Source of the DNA: Eubacterium barkeri
Lineage (GTDB): Bacteria; Bacillota; Clostridia; Eubacteriales; Eubacteriaceae
Assembly: GCF_900107125.1 (NCBI RefSeq)
Contig: NZ_FNOU01000004.1
Span: 62,001-126,000 of the forward strand
Direction: 5' to 3'
Length of the DNA stretch: 64,000 nt
Position numbers and translations under genes: made by a program. Shown here piece by piece: positions 7,309-17,200 of this stretch (within the stretch, counting starts at the first letter, position 1; every line of letters starts with the position of its first letter). The notes beneath the pieces were generated by a model. It made no database searches, was not told the DNA's origin, and saw nothing but the letters and a program-made list of their open reading frames with translations.

Positions 7309-8559
7309 ATGGAGAATGAGAAAAAAAAGAATACGAAGAAATCATCCATACCCAGTGCAAATCGAAAACGTGAGCTAGGAACCCGGGCAAAGAGTACTAC
7401 CGGGACAAAGCCTAAAGTACAGGTAAGGACAGGATCACCGGCCGCTGCACCTAGAAAGCCCCAAGCTGGAGCAGGCGGGGGAAATCGTCGCTCGGTCCAG
7501 ACTGGAAAACCAGGGAACTCACCAGTAAAGCGGATGATTATCGGGCTGATTGCTCTGGTTCTTTTTGCCGCCCTTCTCATTGGGGGCTGGATGGTGTTTT
7601 ACAATATGAATTTACAGCCAGTGGGGACCAACACTGAGAATGTGGTGGTCGATATCCCCGATGGTTCAACTATCGATGAAATTGCCCGGATCTTACAGGA
7701 TAAGAACCTCATCCGGAATACCCTTGTTTTTGAAAGCTATGCCGGCCGGCACAGCCGTGGGTCCAAGCAAATTCAGGCGGCCAACTACGAATTTAACCAG
7801 GCCATGTCGGTCCCCCAGATTTTTAACAAGATGCTTAATGGTGAGGCTTATACTGGTGCTGTGGCCATCACTCTGCCAGAGGGACGGAATATTAAGGAAA
7901 TGGCTGAAATTCTGGAAAAAAACCATGTCTGTACGGCGGCAGATTTTATTGCAGAAACGAAGAAGGTTACCGAGTATAAGGCGAAGTATCCCATATTAGG
8001 CAGTATTCCCGATGGGAAGGATCGAACTTTGGAAGGTTATCTCTTTGCAGATACCTATAATTGGGGAACAGGAACGGAGCCATCGGTTATCGTCACCAAT
8101 ATGTTGGATCGTTTTGTGGATGTTTATAATGCCTCCATGGAGCAGCGAACCCAGGAAATGGGAAAGACGGTGGATGAAATTGTCATTATGGGGTCCATTG
8201 TTGAGCTGGAAACGAAGTTGGCAGAGGATAAGGCTAATTGTGCCAGCGTATTCTACAATCGGATTGCAGCGGGAATGCCCCTTCAATCGGATATTACAGT
8301 AGACTATGCTCTGGGAACGAAAAACGCTGTGCTGACAGAAGCACAAACCCAGGTGGATTCCCCCTATAACACCTATAAAAATCTGGGGTTACCCGTGGGC
8401 CCAATATGCTCACCCAGTAAAACCTCTTTGGAAGCAGCCCTTTATCCGGCGACGACGACCTATCTTTTCTTTGTTGCAGATATGGACAGTGGGAAGCTGT
8501 ATTTTAACGAGACCTTGGAAGGGCACAATGCTGATGTCCAGAAATATATGGGAGACTAG
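7309..8559 (+). CDS. mltG: Endolytic peptidoglycan transglycosylase MltG
   Basis: A 416-residue YceG-like lytic transglycosylase that cuts nascent glycan strands at the membrane and ends their polymerisation. A basic, disordered cytoplasmic tail (1-70) is followed by one transmembrane helix (about 76-98), a LysM-like section (VVVDIPDGSTIDEIA) and the catalytic domain. The motif MGSIVELET places Glu299 at the expected catalytic position, followed by the conserved ASVFYNRIAAGMPLQSD. It is ten bases from trhP, the arrangement also seen in Bacillus yrrL-yrrO. Confidence 0.92.
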   Translation: MENEKKKNTKKSSIPSANRKRELGTRAKSTTGTKPKVQVRTGSPAAAPRKPQAGAGGGNRRSVQTGKPGNSPVKRMIIGLIALVLFAALLIGGWMVFYNMNLQPVGTNTENVVVDIPDGSTIDEIARILQDKNLIRNTLVFESYAGRHSRGSKQIQAANYEFNQAMSVPQIFNKMLNGEAYTGAVAITLPEGRNIKEMAEILEKNHVCTAADFIAETKKVTEYKAKYPILGSIPDGKDRTLEGYLFADTYNWGTGTEPSVIVTNMLDRFVDVYNASMEQRTQEMGKTVDEIVIMGSIVELETKLAEDKANCASVFYNRIAAGMPLQSDITVDYALGTKNAVLTEAQTQVDSPYNTYKNLGLPVGPICSPSKTSLEAALYPATTTYLFFVADMDSGKLYFNETLEGHNADVQKYMGD

Positions 8560-8568
8560 ACAATCCAG

Positions 8569-9804
8569 ATGATTACAAAAACGAAACCAGAATTGCTGGC
8601 ACCAGCGGGTAATTTTGAAAAGCTGCGCTATGCCTTACATTATGGTGCGGATGCCGTCTATTGTGCTGGAAAGAAGTTTGGCCTGCGGGCCAGGGCGGAT
8701 AATTTTACATCCGAAGAGCTGGAAAAAGCAGTAGCCTTTGTCCATGCCCGGGGAAAGCGCCTTTACGTTACCCTGAATATGATTCCCCACGATGCGGATC
8801 TGGTGGCATTGCCGGAATATGTTCGCTTTTTAGAATCTATTGGCGTGGATGCGGTCTTGGTCGCAGACCCTGGGGTCTTTAATATTGTTCGGCACCATGC
8901 CCCGAATTTGAAGATTACGGTGAGTACCCAAGCCAATAATACGAATTCAGAGACGGTGTCATTTTGGCATATGCTGGGGGCAAGCCGCATTGTGTTGGCC
9001 CGGGAGCTCTCCGGAGAAGAAATTCAGAATATTGTGGCCCAGGCCCCTGAGGGCATGGAGATTGAAACCTTTGTCCACGGAGCCATGTGTATTTCATACT
9101 CTGGGCGTTGCCTTTTAAGCCATTATCTCACGGGGCGGAACTCGAACCAAGGGGATTGTGCCCAGCCCTGCCGATGGAATTATCAGCTGGTGGAAGCCAC
9201 CCGCCCGGGAGAAGCTTTTACCCTGGAGGATGGAGAGGGCGGTGCCTTCCTTTTTAATTCAAAGGATTTATGCCTGGCCCGGGAAATACCCCAACTGATG
9301 GCCATGGGTGTGGCGAGTTTTAAAATTGAAGGACGGATGAAAAGTCCTTATTACGTGGCCACCGTTATTTCCATTTATCGCCGAATCATCGATGCCTGTT
9401 GGGCGAATCCGGATTTTGTGGTACCCAATACCTGGATCGAGGAATTGACCAAGGTCAGCCACCGGAATTACACCACGGCTTTCTATTATGGAAAGACCTC
9501 TGGTGAGGATCAAAATTACGGAACAAGCAGTTACACAAGACATTACGATTTTATCGGGGTGGTGCTGGATTACGAGGATGATACGGGTATGGCCACCATC
9601 GAACAGAGAAATAAGATGACGGTGGGAGATACTATTGAATTGATTTCGCCCATTGGTGATGCCCTTTATTACACTCAGAGGGTGGCGCTCATTATGGACG
9701 GGGAGGGAAATGCTTTGGAGTCCACGCCCCATCCCAAGATGATTTACCAAATGAAAATGGATCGTCCTGTGGCACCCATGGATTTAATACGCAAAGAAAA
9801 ATAG
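8569..9804 (+). CDS. trhP: U32-family tRNA hydroxylation protein TrhP-like
   Basis: A 411-residue protein of the U32 'peptidase' family. Its characterised members YegQ/TrhP (E. coli) and YrrN/YrrO (Bacillus) are needed for prephenate-dependent 5-hydroxyuridine formation at tRNA position 34. The N-terminal TIM-barrel signature ELLAPAGNFEKLRYAL and the iron-sulphur cysteine set with spacing Cx6Cx15Cx3C (MCISYSGRC onward) are visible. The C-terminal part has the usual beta domain (HYDFIGVVLDYED). Only one copy is present here, whereas Bacillus has two in tandem. No protease active site is evident, so the older peptidase label is probably wrong. Confidence 0.82.
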   Translation: MITKTKPELLAPAGNFEKLRYALHYGADAVYCAGKKFGLRARADNFTSEELEKAVAFVHARGKRLYVTLNMIPHDADLVALPEYVRFLESIGVDAVLVADPGVFNIVRHHAPNLKITVSTQANNTNSETVSFWHMLGASRIVLARELSGEEIQNIVAQAPEGMEIETFVHGAMCISYSGRCLLSHYLTGRNSNQGDCAQPCRWNYQLVEATRPGEAFTLEDGEGGAFLFNSKDLCLAREIPQLMAMGVASFKIEGRMKSPYYVATVISIYRRIIDACWANPDFVVPNTWIEELTKVSHRNYTTAFYYGKTSGEDQNYGTSSYTRHYDFIGVVLDYEDDTGMATIEQRNKMTVGDTIELISPIGDALYYTQRVALIMDGEGNALESTPHPKMIYQMKMDRPVAPMDLIRKEK

Positions 9805-9811
9805 CAATTGC

Positions 9812-9852
9812 AAAATAACCACTGTATTTATCATGAATACAGTGGTTATTTT
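9812..9852. terminator. Very strong terminator after trhP
   Basis: A perfect 17-bp stem (9812-9828 with 9836-9852, AATAACCACTG against CAGTGGTTATT) with a seven-base loop. The A-rich left and T-rich right arms make it bidirectional. Confidence 0.88.
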
Positions 9853-9908
9853 AATGTTCTCTTGCTACAATATAATCAATAACAGTCATATCAAAGCTTA
9901 AAAACGAC

Positions 9909-9966
9909 TGAATATGACTATAAATGATTAAAAATGATTGACTTTGAATGGAAATGGTGATATTCT
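9909..9966 (+). promoter_or_regulatory. fruR promoter with phased TGAYT-type repeats
   Basis: TTGACT (9938-9943) and TATTCT (9961-9966) are spaced by 17 bases. TGAAT, TGACT, TGATT, TGATT, TGACT and TGAAT recur at 9909, 9915, 9925, 9935, 9939 and 9945, many about 10 bp apart. They cover the -35, as expected for operators of the DeoR-type FruR. Operator function is inferred. Confidence 0.65.
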
Positions 9967-9988
9967 GGGAACAAGAAAGGAGTAATGG

Positions 9989-10738
9989 ATGCTGACAGAG
10001 GAGAGACAAGGAATTATACTTGAGGTTTTAAATGAACGGGGTGCCATTACAGTCGGGGAATTAACGGATATTTTAGAAACGTCGGAATCCACCATTCGCA
10101 GGGATTTGACCACCCTGGGCGAGAAGGGACTGCTTAAAAAGGTTCATGGTGGTGCGACGGCCCTGGAAAGCAGTGCCTATTCAGCGTCTGAGAAGGATGT
10201 GCATTTTAAACAAAGCCAGTTTGGTGAGGAAAAACACGCGATTGGCAGAAGGGCAGCGGATATTATAAAGCCCGAGGATTTTGTGTATATTGATGCTGGG
10301 ACGACTACAGAAGCCCTGGTGGAAGCAATCACGGAGACCCAGGCGGTTTATGTGACCAATGGCCTTGTCCATGCGGAAAAGCTTCTTAGGAAGGGGTGCT
10401 CGGTTTATGTGCCCGGAGGGCGGCTGCGCCCGGAAACAGAAGCGATCGTTGGGGCAGAAGCTCTAGAGGCCATTGGAAAATATCATTTTACCATTGGCTT
10501 TTTCGGAACCAACGGCATCGATATTCGGGCTGGATATACCACACCGGATGTCGGCGAAGCCCGGATTAAACAGGAGGCCTTTGGTCGATGCCGATGTGCG
10601 TATGTGTTGGCGGATACATCCAAATTTAATCAAATTACACCGGTGACCTTTGGACCATTGGAAGGGGCCCGGATTATTACTAACGCTTTACCGGATCTTC
10701 GGTATAAGCAGGTAACGGAAATAGTTGAGGTGAAATAA
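9989..10738 (+). CDS. fruR: DeoR-family fructose operon repressor FruR
   Basis: A 249-residue DeoR-family regulator. The N-terminal winged helix (about 5-57, ITVGELTDILETSESTIRRDL) is the family fingerprint. The C-terminal sugar-phosphate sensor has DAGTTTEAL, ITNAL and VLADTSKF. It heads the fruR-fruK-fruA operon, with fruK starting two bases after its stop codon. The usual effector in Gram-positive relatives is fructose-1-phosphate (or fructose-1,6-bisphosphate), which relieves repression. The ATG at 9989 has AAGGAG six bases upstream. Confidence 0.9.
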   Translation: MLTEERQGIILEVLNERGAITVGELTDILETSESTIRRDLTTLGEKGLLKKVHGGATALESSAYSASEKDVHFKQSQFGEEKHAIGRRAADIIKPEDFVYIDAGTTTEALVEAITETQAVYVTNGLVHAEKLLRKGCSVYVPGGRLRPETEAIVGAEALEAIGKYHFTIGFFGTNGIDIRAGYTTPDVGEARIKQEAFGRCRCAYVLADTSKFNQITPVTFGPLEGARIITNALPDLRYKQVTEIVEVK

Positions 10739-10739
10739 A

Positions 10740-11642
10740 TTGATTTATACCGTAACCTTTAATCCATCCCTGGATTATATTGCCTCGGTGGACGGCTTTA
10801 AACCAGGCATCATAAACCGGACGACGTCGGAGCTTCTTTTCCCAGGGGGAAAGGGCATTAATGTGTCCATTGTACTGAATAATCTTGGCATTGAAAGTAC
10901 AGCACTGGGATTTATTGCTGGATTCACTGGGAAAGAAATTGCTGAAAGACTGATGGATTATGGCTGCCGCTCTGACTTTATAACCATAGCCGAGGGAATG
11001 TCCCGAATTAATGTTAAGCTGCGTTCCGATGAGGAAACAGAGATTAACGGGATGGGACCAGCTATTCGTCAGACAGATGTTGAACAGCTCTATGGAAAGC
11101 TTCATGAACTGAATGCCGGGGATTTTCTGGTGTTGGCTGGAAGTATTCCGGCCAGTATGCCCGCAGATGTGTATGAAAAAATTATGGCTCGTCTTGAAGG
11201 ACGGGGTGTTCAGATTGTGGTAGATGCGACAAAGGATTTGCTTTTGAACGTTTTACCCTATCACCCCTTCCTCATCAAACCCAACAATCATGAGCTTGGG
11301 GAGATGTTTGGCGTTGTCTTAAAAAGTGAGGATGATATGATCACCTATGGCAAAAAGCTCCAGGAAATGGGGGCACGCCACGTACTGGTGTCCATGGCAG
11401 GTGATGGCGCCATTCTCCTCTCTGAGGATGGTGGGGTTTATCAAAGCCCGGCACCTAAAGGCGTGTTAAAGAATTCAGTGGGTGCAGGAGATTCTATGGT
11501 TGCTGGTTTCCTTACCGGTTATTTACAAACGGGCAATATGGAAACCGCATTTAAAATGGGCCTGGCCACAGGCAGTGCCAGTGCATTTTCAGATGAACTG
11601 GCCACGAAGGCAGACGTCATGGCATTATTCAATTCAATTTAA
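10740..11642 (+). CDS. fruK: 1-phosphofructokinase
   Basis: A 300-residue PfkB-family sugar kinase that phosphorylates fructose-1-phosphate to fructose-1,6-bisphosphate. The start MIYTVTFNPSLDY, the GGKGINVS substrate motif and the C-terminal anion-hole/catalytic motif NSVGAGDSMVAG are all present. Tagatose-6-phosphate kinase is a close relative, but the flanking fruR and fruA settle the assignment. The start codon is TTG at 10740, with GAGGTGA seven bases upstream, overlapping the intergenic junction with fruR; translational coupling is likely. Confidence 0.93.
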   Translation: MIYTVTFNPSLDYIASVDGFKPGIINRTTSELLFPGGKGINVSIVLNNLGIESTALGFIAGFTGKEIAERLMDYGCRSDFITIAEGMSRINVKLRSDEETEINGMGPAIRQTDVEQLYGKLHELNAGDFLVLAGSIPASMPADVYEKIMARLEGRGVQIVVDATKDLLLNVLPYHPFLIKPNNHELGEMFGVVLKSEDDMITYGKKLQEMGARHVLVSMAGDGAILLSEDGGVYQSPAPKGVLKNSVGAGDSMVAGFLTGYLQTGNMETAFKMGLATGSASAFSDELATKADVMALFNSI

Positions 11643-11664
11643 TCTTTTAACGCAGGGGGAAAAC

Positions 11665-13659
11665 ATGCGGATTTCAGATTTATTAAAAAAAGAAGGTATC
11701 GATTTAAATGGTCCCTCCGCCTCTAAGGCGAAAACCATCGATATCCTGGTTGATTTGATGGCGGCTACGGGAAATTTAAAGGATAAAGAAGTCTATAAAA
11801 AGGCGGTTCTGGATCGGGAAGCCCAGGGAACTACTGGGGTTGGTGAAGGTATTGCCATTCCCCATGGGAAATCACCGGCGGTCTTGCGGGCAGGGCTCGC
11901 GGCCATGGTGTGCAAAAATGGGACGGACTACGATGCCATGGATGGGCAGCCCGTCTATTTGATCTTTATGATTGCGGTGCCGGATAACTCCGACGATACC
12001 CACCTGGAGCTCCTCAGCCGTTTGTCCATGATGCTCATGGATGAGGATTTTAGGAATACGCTCATTAACGCAGCAAATAAGGATGAATTCCTAAAGCTGA
12101 TTGACACCAAGGAACGTGAAAAGTTCGCAGAGGATGAACGGGAGGCTGTGGCAGATGTGGATGCCGAAGTGGCAGCAGAAATTGACGCTGGGGGAGAATC
12201 TCCCAAAAGCGGACCCTACGATATCGTCGCAGTAACGGCCTGCCCCACGGGAATTGCCCATACCTATATGGCAGCCGAAGCCCTGGAGGAAAAAGCCAAA
12301 AAAATGGGGGTTCGCATTAAGGTCGAAACCAATGGCAGCGGGGGGGTAAAGAACGCCCTGACGCCTGAGGACATTGCAGGGGCTAAGGGTGTCATCGTCG
12401 CAGCCGATAAAAAGGTGGCCATGGCCCGATTTGCCGGTAAGCCAGTCCTTCAAACCAAGGTTTCCGACGGTATTAACAAAACCCAGGACCTCATTGAGAA
12501 GGCCATGGCAGGAGACCTTCCCATCTTTCAGGCGACTGGAGAGGATTCAGAGGAAATGGGCGGTGATGGCAAGGAAAGCATTGGCCGGCGTATTTATAAG
12601 GATCTGATGAATGGGGTTTCCCATATGCTGCCCTTTGTTATTGGCGGCGGGATTCTCATTGCCCTGGCCTTTCTCTTTGATGATTATTCCATCGATCCCT
12701 CAAACTTTGGGATGAACACCCCCTTTGCAGCCTTTCTTAAAACAGTGGGCGGGGCAGCCTTTGGCTTTATGCTGCCGGTGCTGGCGGGCTTTATCGCCAT
12801 GAGTATTGCGGACCGGCCAGGCTTGGCTGTGGGCTTTGTGGGAGGATACCTTGCCAGTGAAGGCTACATCCTGACAACGGTGAATGGCAGCCTTACCATT
12901 GCCACCGGAGGAACCTCAGGTTTCCTTGGGGCTCTATTGGCTGGTTTTATCGCCGGGTATTTGGTCTTAGGTCTGAAAAAACTCTTTGATAAGCTGCCGG
13001 AAACCCTGGAAGGCATTAAGCCAACGCTGCTGTATCCCTTCTTTGGATTGTTACTCATCGGGGCCATTATGGTCTTTGTGGTCAATCCTCCGGTGGCCTG
13101 GCTGAATACAGCAATGACCAATGGCCTGAATAGCATGGGCGAAAGTTCCAAAGTCATTTTAGGCATCGTCCTTGGCGGGATGATGGCCATCGATATGGGT
13201 GGACCCTTTAACAAAGCGGCCTACGTCTTTGGTACGGCCTCCCTGGCCAGCGGGCAGTATGATATTATGGCGGCTGTTATGGTTGGTGGGATGGTTCCAC
13301 CCCTTGCCATTGCTTTATGCAGTACCTTCTTTAAAAATCGGTTTACCAAAAAAGAACGGCAGTCAGCCTTAACCTGTTATGTGATGGGCCTATCCTTTAT
13401 TACAGAGGGAGCCATTCCCTTTGCAGCTGCAGATCCGGCAAGGGTGATTCCATCTTGTATTGCAGGCTCAGCCGTTGCCGGTGGTCTGTCAATGTTCTTT
13501 GGATGCACCCTCATGGCTCCTCATGGAGGCATCTTCGTATTCCCTGTGGTGGGTAATCCGTTGTTCTATGTGGTCTCACTGGTGGTGGGAGCATTAGTGG
13601 GGATGGTTCTTCTTGCAATTTTAAAGAAACCTTTACCTGTAGATAAAGTTGATGATTGA
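11665..13659 (+). CDS. fruA: Fructose PTS transporter EIIABC
   Basis: A single-chain phosphotransferase permease of 664 residues that imports fructose and phosphorylates it at C1. Order of domains: EIIA-Fru (1-150) with phospho-His67 in AIPHGKS; an acidic linker (about 150-183); EIIB-Fru (about 185-285) with phospho-Cys193 in TACPTGIAHT; and EIIC (about 310-660), a multi-helix membrane domain. I use the ATG at 11665, preceded by AGGGGGAAA. The longer open frame from 11482 overlaps fruK in another frame and is not coding. It takes phosphate from HPr, encoded just downstream. Confidence 0.93.
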   Translation: MRISDLLKKEGIDLNGPSASKAKTIDILVDLMAATGNLKDKEVYKKAVLDREAQGTTGVGEGIAIPHGKSPAVLRAGLAAMVCKNGTDYDAMDGQPVYLIFMIAVPDNSDDTHLELLSRLSMMLMDEDFRNTLINAANKDEFLKLIDTKEREKFAEDEREAVADVDAEVAAEIDAGGESPKSGPYDIVAVTACPTGIAHTYMAAEALEEKAKKMGVRIKVETNGSGGVKNALTPEDIAGAKGVIVAADKKVAMARFAGKPVLQTKVSDGINKTQDLIEKAMAGDLPIFQATGEDSEEMGGDGKESIGRRIYKDLMNGVSHMLPFVIGGGILIALAFLFDDYSIDPSNFGMNTPFAAFLKTVGGAAFGFMLPVLAGFIAMSIADRPGLAVGFVGGYLASEGYILTTVNGSLTIATGGTSGFLGALLAGFIAGYLVLGLKKLFDKLPETLEGIKPTLLYPFFGLLLIGAIMVFVVNPPVAWLNTAMTNGLNSMGESSKVILGIVLGGMMAIDMGGPFNKAAYVFGTASLASGQYDIMAAVMVGGMVPPLAIALCSTFFKNRFTKKERQSALTCYVMGLSFITEGAIPFAAADPARVIPSCIAGSAVAGGLSMFFGCTLMAPHGGIFVFPVVGNPLFYVVSLVVGALVGMVLLAILKKPLPVDKVDD

Positions 13660-13675
13660 TTACAATTAAATTTTC

Positions 13676-13704
13676 ATTGAATTTCAATGAATCAATGATA
13701 AAAT
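13676..13704 (+). promoter_or_regulatory. ptsH promoter with a palindrome resembling the fruR operators
   Basis: TTGAAT (13677-13682) and TAAAAT (13699-13704) have a 16-base spacer. ATTGAATTTCAAT (13676-13688) is a perfect palindrome over the -35, followed by ATGAATCAATGAT. The TGAAT/TGAT elements recall those at the fruR promoter, so ptsH may share FruR control. Confidence 0.6.
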
Positions 13705-13740
13705 GTAAACAGAAAATAAATTATCCGAAGGAGCGCATTG

Positions 13741-13998
13741 ATGAAAGAATTTACGTATACCATTACGGATCCCGCTGGTATCCACGCAAGACCTGCAGGT
13801 CTTTTGGTTAAACAGGCACAGCCTTACGCATCGGAAGTCACCATCTGCAAAGAAGACAGACAAGCTAACGCAAAGAGCATGCTCAGCATTATGGGGCTTG
13901 GTGCTAAGAATGGTGAAGTTGTTACCGTTAGAGCAGAAGGTGCCGATGAAGACAGTGTTGTGGCTGAACTGGAAGCTTTCTTCAAAGAAAATCTCTAA
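13741..13998 (+). CDS. ptsH: Phosphocarrier protein HPr
   Basis: An 85-residue HPr. The active His15 is in GIHARPAG, and the regulatory Ser46 that HPr kinase would phosphorylate is in NAKSMLSI. The presence of Ser46 fits Gram-positive carbon catabolite control. AAGGAG lies eight bases before the ATG at 13741. It has its own promoter and terminator, so it can be made apart from the fru operon. No ptsI or hprK is in the window. Confidence 0.95.
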   Translation: MKEFTYTITDPAGIHARPAGLLVKQAQPYASEVTICKEDRQANAKSMLSIMGLGAKNGEVVTVRAEGADEDSVVAELEAFFKENL

Positions 13999-14052
13999 AA
14001 CGAACATCTGAGACGGACACCTTAGACAAATCACAATCGCTGTTTGCGATGG

Positions 14053-14092
14053 GCCGGAGGCCTTTCCATGGGAAAGGGCTTCGGCTTTTTTA
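14053..14092 (+). terminator. Terminator after ptsH
   Basis: A long GC-rich hairpin (GCCGGAGGCCTTTCC against GGAAAGGGCTTCGGC, with one mismatch region) is followed by six T. Confidence 0.85.
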
Positions 14093-14233
14093 GTGCTTCT
14101 GTTTCTACACGTCGCAGGCCGTAAATGAGTGCAGCGAAGGGGGTGAATTATAAGCTGTGACTCTTCGGGTCTGTTTTTTTTGAGCCATCCATGATACAAT
14201 AATTAATATTGTAAAAAATGATGGAGAATGACA

Positions 14234-17200
14234 ATGAGTGAATTAACCTTTGGACAAAATAATGAATGGACCCTTCAGAATGATTATGTGGCAACCTGTG
14301 TGACCAATGCACGGGTTTTTTCTGACGGCGAATTATACATTCCGGATGGGCTGCAGGATTTTTTTGGTACAGATGCCCGGGAGAAACGCATCGTTTTTCT
14401 ATTTGAAGGCCGGGAGTACCCCTCTTATCTGGAATCAGAGGGGGGAGACGGTAACTATAAACTGAGTTGGAGTAAAGCCCTCAACAGCAAATTTATCGGG
14501 CTTTTTCCGGATTATGCGCATTTCTTTGAGAATGTCAATGAATATAATGAGGGCGAAACCCCAATTGTTTATTTTGAAAAAATGGAGGAAACCGAGTTTC
14601 TTTTAAAGCTCATTCTTCCGTCAGATGCTGCTCTGACCCTGAAGCAGTCCCTCTTTGATTTCCTGGGGCCAGGCAAATCCGTGGCCGCCTTTACCGATTC
14701 CTATGAGATGGTATTTTTAAAATACTATATGGAACAGGTGGATAATCGGTGGCGCTCGGATGTGTTTATGGTTTCAGCCCAGGTGCAAAAGTTTTATATG
14801 GCCCGGGTTAATGCGGGAAAGGACCAGGATCAAAATGCCGAGGCCATTATTGAGAATATTGCTACGGCAGGCCTTGATGATGTGTTATCCTTCTTGATGG
14901 AGCATCCCTACATGAGCTACGCCGAAAAGGGTCTAATGGCCATGGAAACCGTGGATGAGCACTTCTATTTTACGGTAGAAAGTGCATTAATCGATGAATT
15001 AAGCACCGATGACCGCCGCCTCATCATCGAAATGCTGGATCAGAAAATTGAATATTATTTTGAACGCTTAGATGGACCAGGTCTCCAGGAGAACCTGACC
15101 ACCCTGATGAATGAGTACGCCAGCTTTTTTACCAAGGACTTCCGTTACTCCTTCAAGGATGTTCTAACCGAATCCATTCCTGCCTGTCTGGGGGGACTTC
15201 GAATTCTGCCGGGGAAGCGCTACAAGACCGTCGGCTTTGCCGGAGATGAAGAATGGGCCTTAGTGCCCTGGGTCAGCATCCTCGACAAAGAAGTGACCCG
15301 TTTTCCAGGAACTGGGGTTTATATTTCCTATTTACTCAATAAGGATACCCAGAAGCTTTATCTGGCCCTTTGTCAGGGGTATAAGGAAATCGAAACCCAG
15401 GTGCGTAAAAATGGCCTGGAAAATGATGCCACGGTTCGAGTGGCTGTTGAGGGGGCCCTGGAGCCACTGGTTGATGAAATCAAGACCATCGTCCGCCCGG
15501 GCAGCTTTGCATCGGATAATTCTGAGGTCGATTTACCCGACGATGCCCATCGAGCCAGTGTTATTTTCTTCCGGGAATACCAGTACACAGTACCTGGAAA
15601 TGCCATTTTGGAAGAGGACCTCAAAGAAATGCTGGCCGTCTATAATGAGTATTATGAGCGCGTTATCCTCAAAGTGCCCTACGAAATAGAGGACGCTGCT
15701 GAGGAAACCGAAGGGGTTGAAGGGGAGTCCGAAGAGGATGAAATCCTGGATGATACAAAGGATGAAGGGGCGGAGGATGAAGATTGGACCGAAGAGGAAG
15801 AATGGCTGGAAACCGAAGATAACGAGAATGAAATAGAGGGAGAGCCAGTCCTTGGGACAGAAGCTTTGGCTGGGGATGAGGACGCTAAAGCGGCCCTGGA
15901 TATGGCCATGACCATGGCCGAATCCCTTACCGAGGAAACACCAGAAACCAAGACTGGGGATAAAAAAACAAAGAAAAAACATCCGGGGAAAAAAGAGACA
16001 GCAGGGGGAGACGGTGGAGCGGCTCTGAACGCCGCAACCCTGAAGGCGCTCCAGCAGATCATGGCATCCACGCAAAAAGAAGCCACGCCTTCCCTCAACA
16101 AGCGAGATCGGTCTGAAAAAAGAACTGAGGAGGTAGCAGCTAAGGCGGTGGACTTACCCGGGACCCTCAGACGAATGACCGAGTATATCATCTCTGGAGG
16201 CTTTTCTTGTGAAGTGGATTTAGTCCAAAACTTTTATTTAAGTCTAAAGTCAACACCCTTCGTCCTCCTAACTGGTGGCTCTGGGGTGGGAAAAAGTCAG
16301 TTTGTCCGCCTGTTTGCCGAGGCCATGGGGGCCAATACGGATAATGAACGGTATTTGCAGATCCCGGTTCGGTCGGATTGGAAGGACTCCCGGGAGCTGC
16401 TGGGCTACTTAGATGCTAATGGGTGTTATATTCCAGGGTCGATGGTGGACTTTATCGCTGATGCCGTGGATAATCCGGAGCTTCCCTTCTTTCTGTGTCT
16501 GGATGAAATGGGGGTCGCCCCCTTAGAAGGGTATTTTGGCGAAATCCTATCTATTCTGGAAACCCGTCGGGAAAGGGAAAATCATATTATCACGGATTCC
16601 CTTTTGGGGAATGCTCTATTTGGCCGGGATGAAGAAGCCCGGAAATATTATGGGGATTTGTACCTGCCTGGCAATCTGATGTTGGTGGGGACGGTTACCA
16701 ATGCGGAAGCGCGCAGTGGTCTGAGCCGTAAGGTATTAGACCGGGCCGGACAAATCGAAATCCGTCCGGCAGGGCTAAAGCTTCAAACCCTTCCGGCCAC
16801 CGCACCCCAGGCCATTCCTTTAGGATCGGATTTTCTAAAAAGTGAGGTGTTGGTGCTGGAACGCTGTACCCATCATCGGGAAATGGTCCAGGAGGTGGTT
16901 ACCCTGCTAGAGGCCATCAATGGGATCCTGGCTGGGGCTGATGCTGGAATCGGCTATCGTGTTCGAGATCAAATCTGCTTCTATCTGCTGTACAATGCGG
17001 AATATGGCCTGATGACCCAGGAAAATGCCCTGGACCATGCGCTACTGCAAAATATCCTGCCCCGTATTATGGGTGGGGGAGCCGCCGTGGAATCGGTGAT
17101 GACGGACCTGTTTAAAATCTGTGCAGGGACCCGGGCGGAAAATGCGGTCCGTAATTATCCCGGTGGGGGACTCTTCCCTAAAAGTGCGGAAAAACTGAGC

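Noticed and set aside
11482-11664. An extended N-terminus for FruA
   Set aside because: The extra codons overlap fruK in another frame, and a proper ATG with AGGGGG upstream exists at 11665.
15533-16191. Two long antisense frames over the acidic linker of the McrB-like gene
   Set aside because: They are Ser/Phe-rich mirror images of Glu/Asp-rich codons, without start signals.
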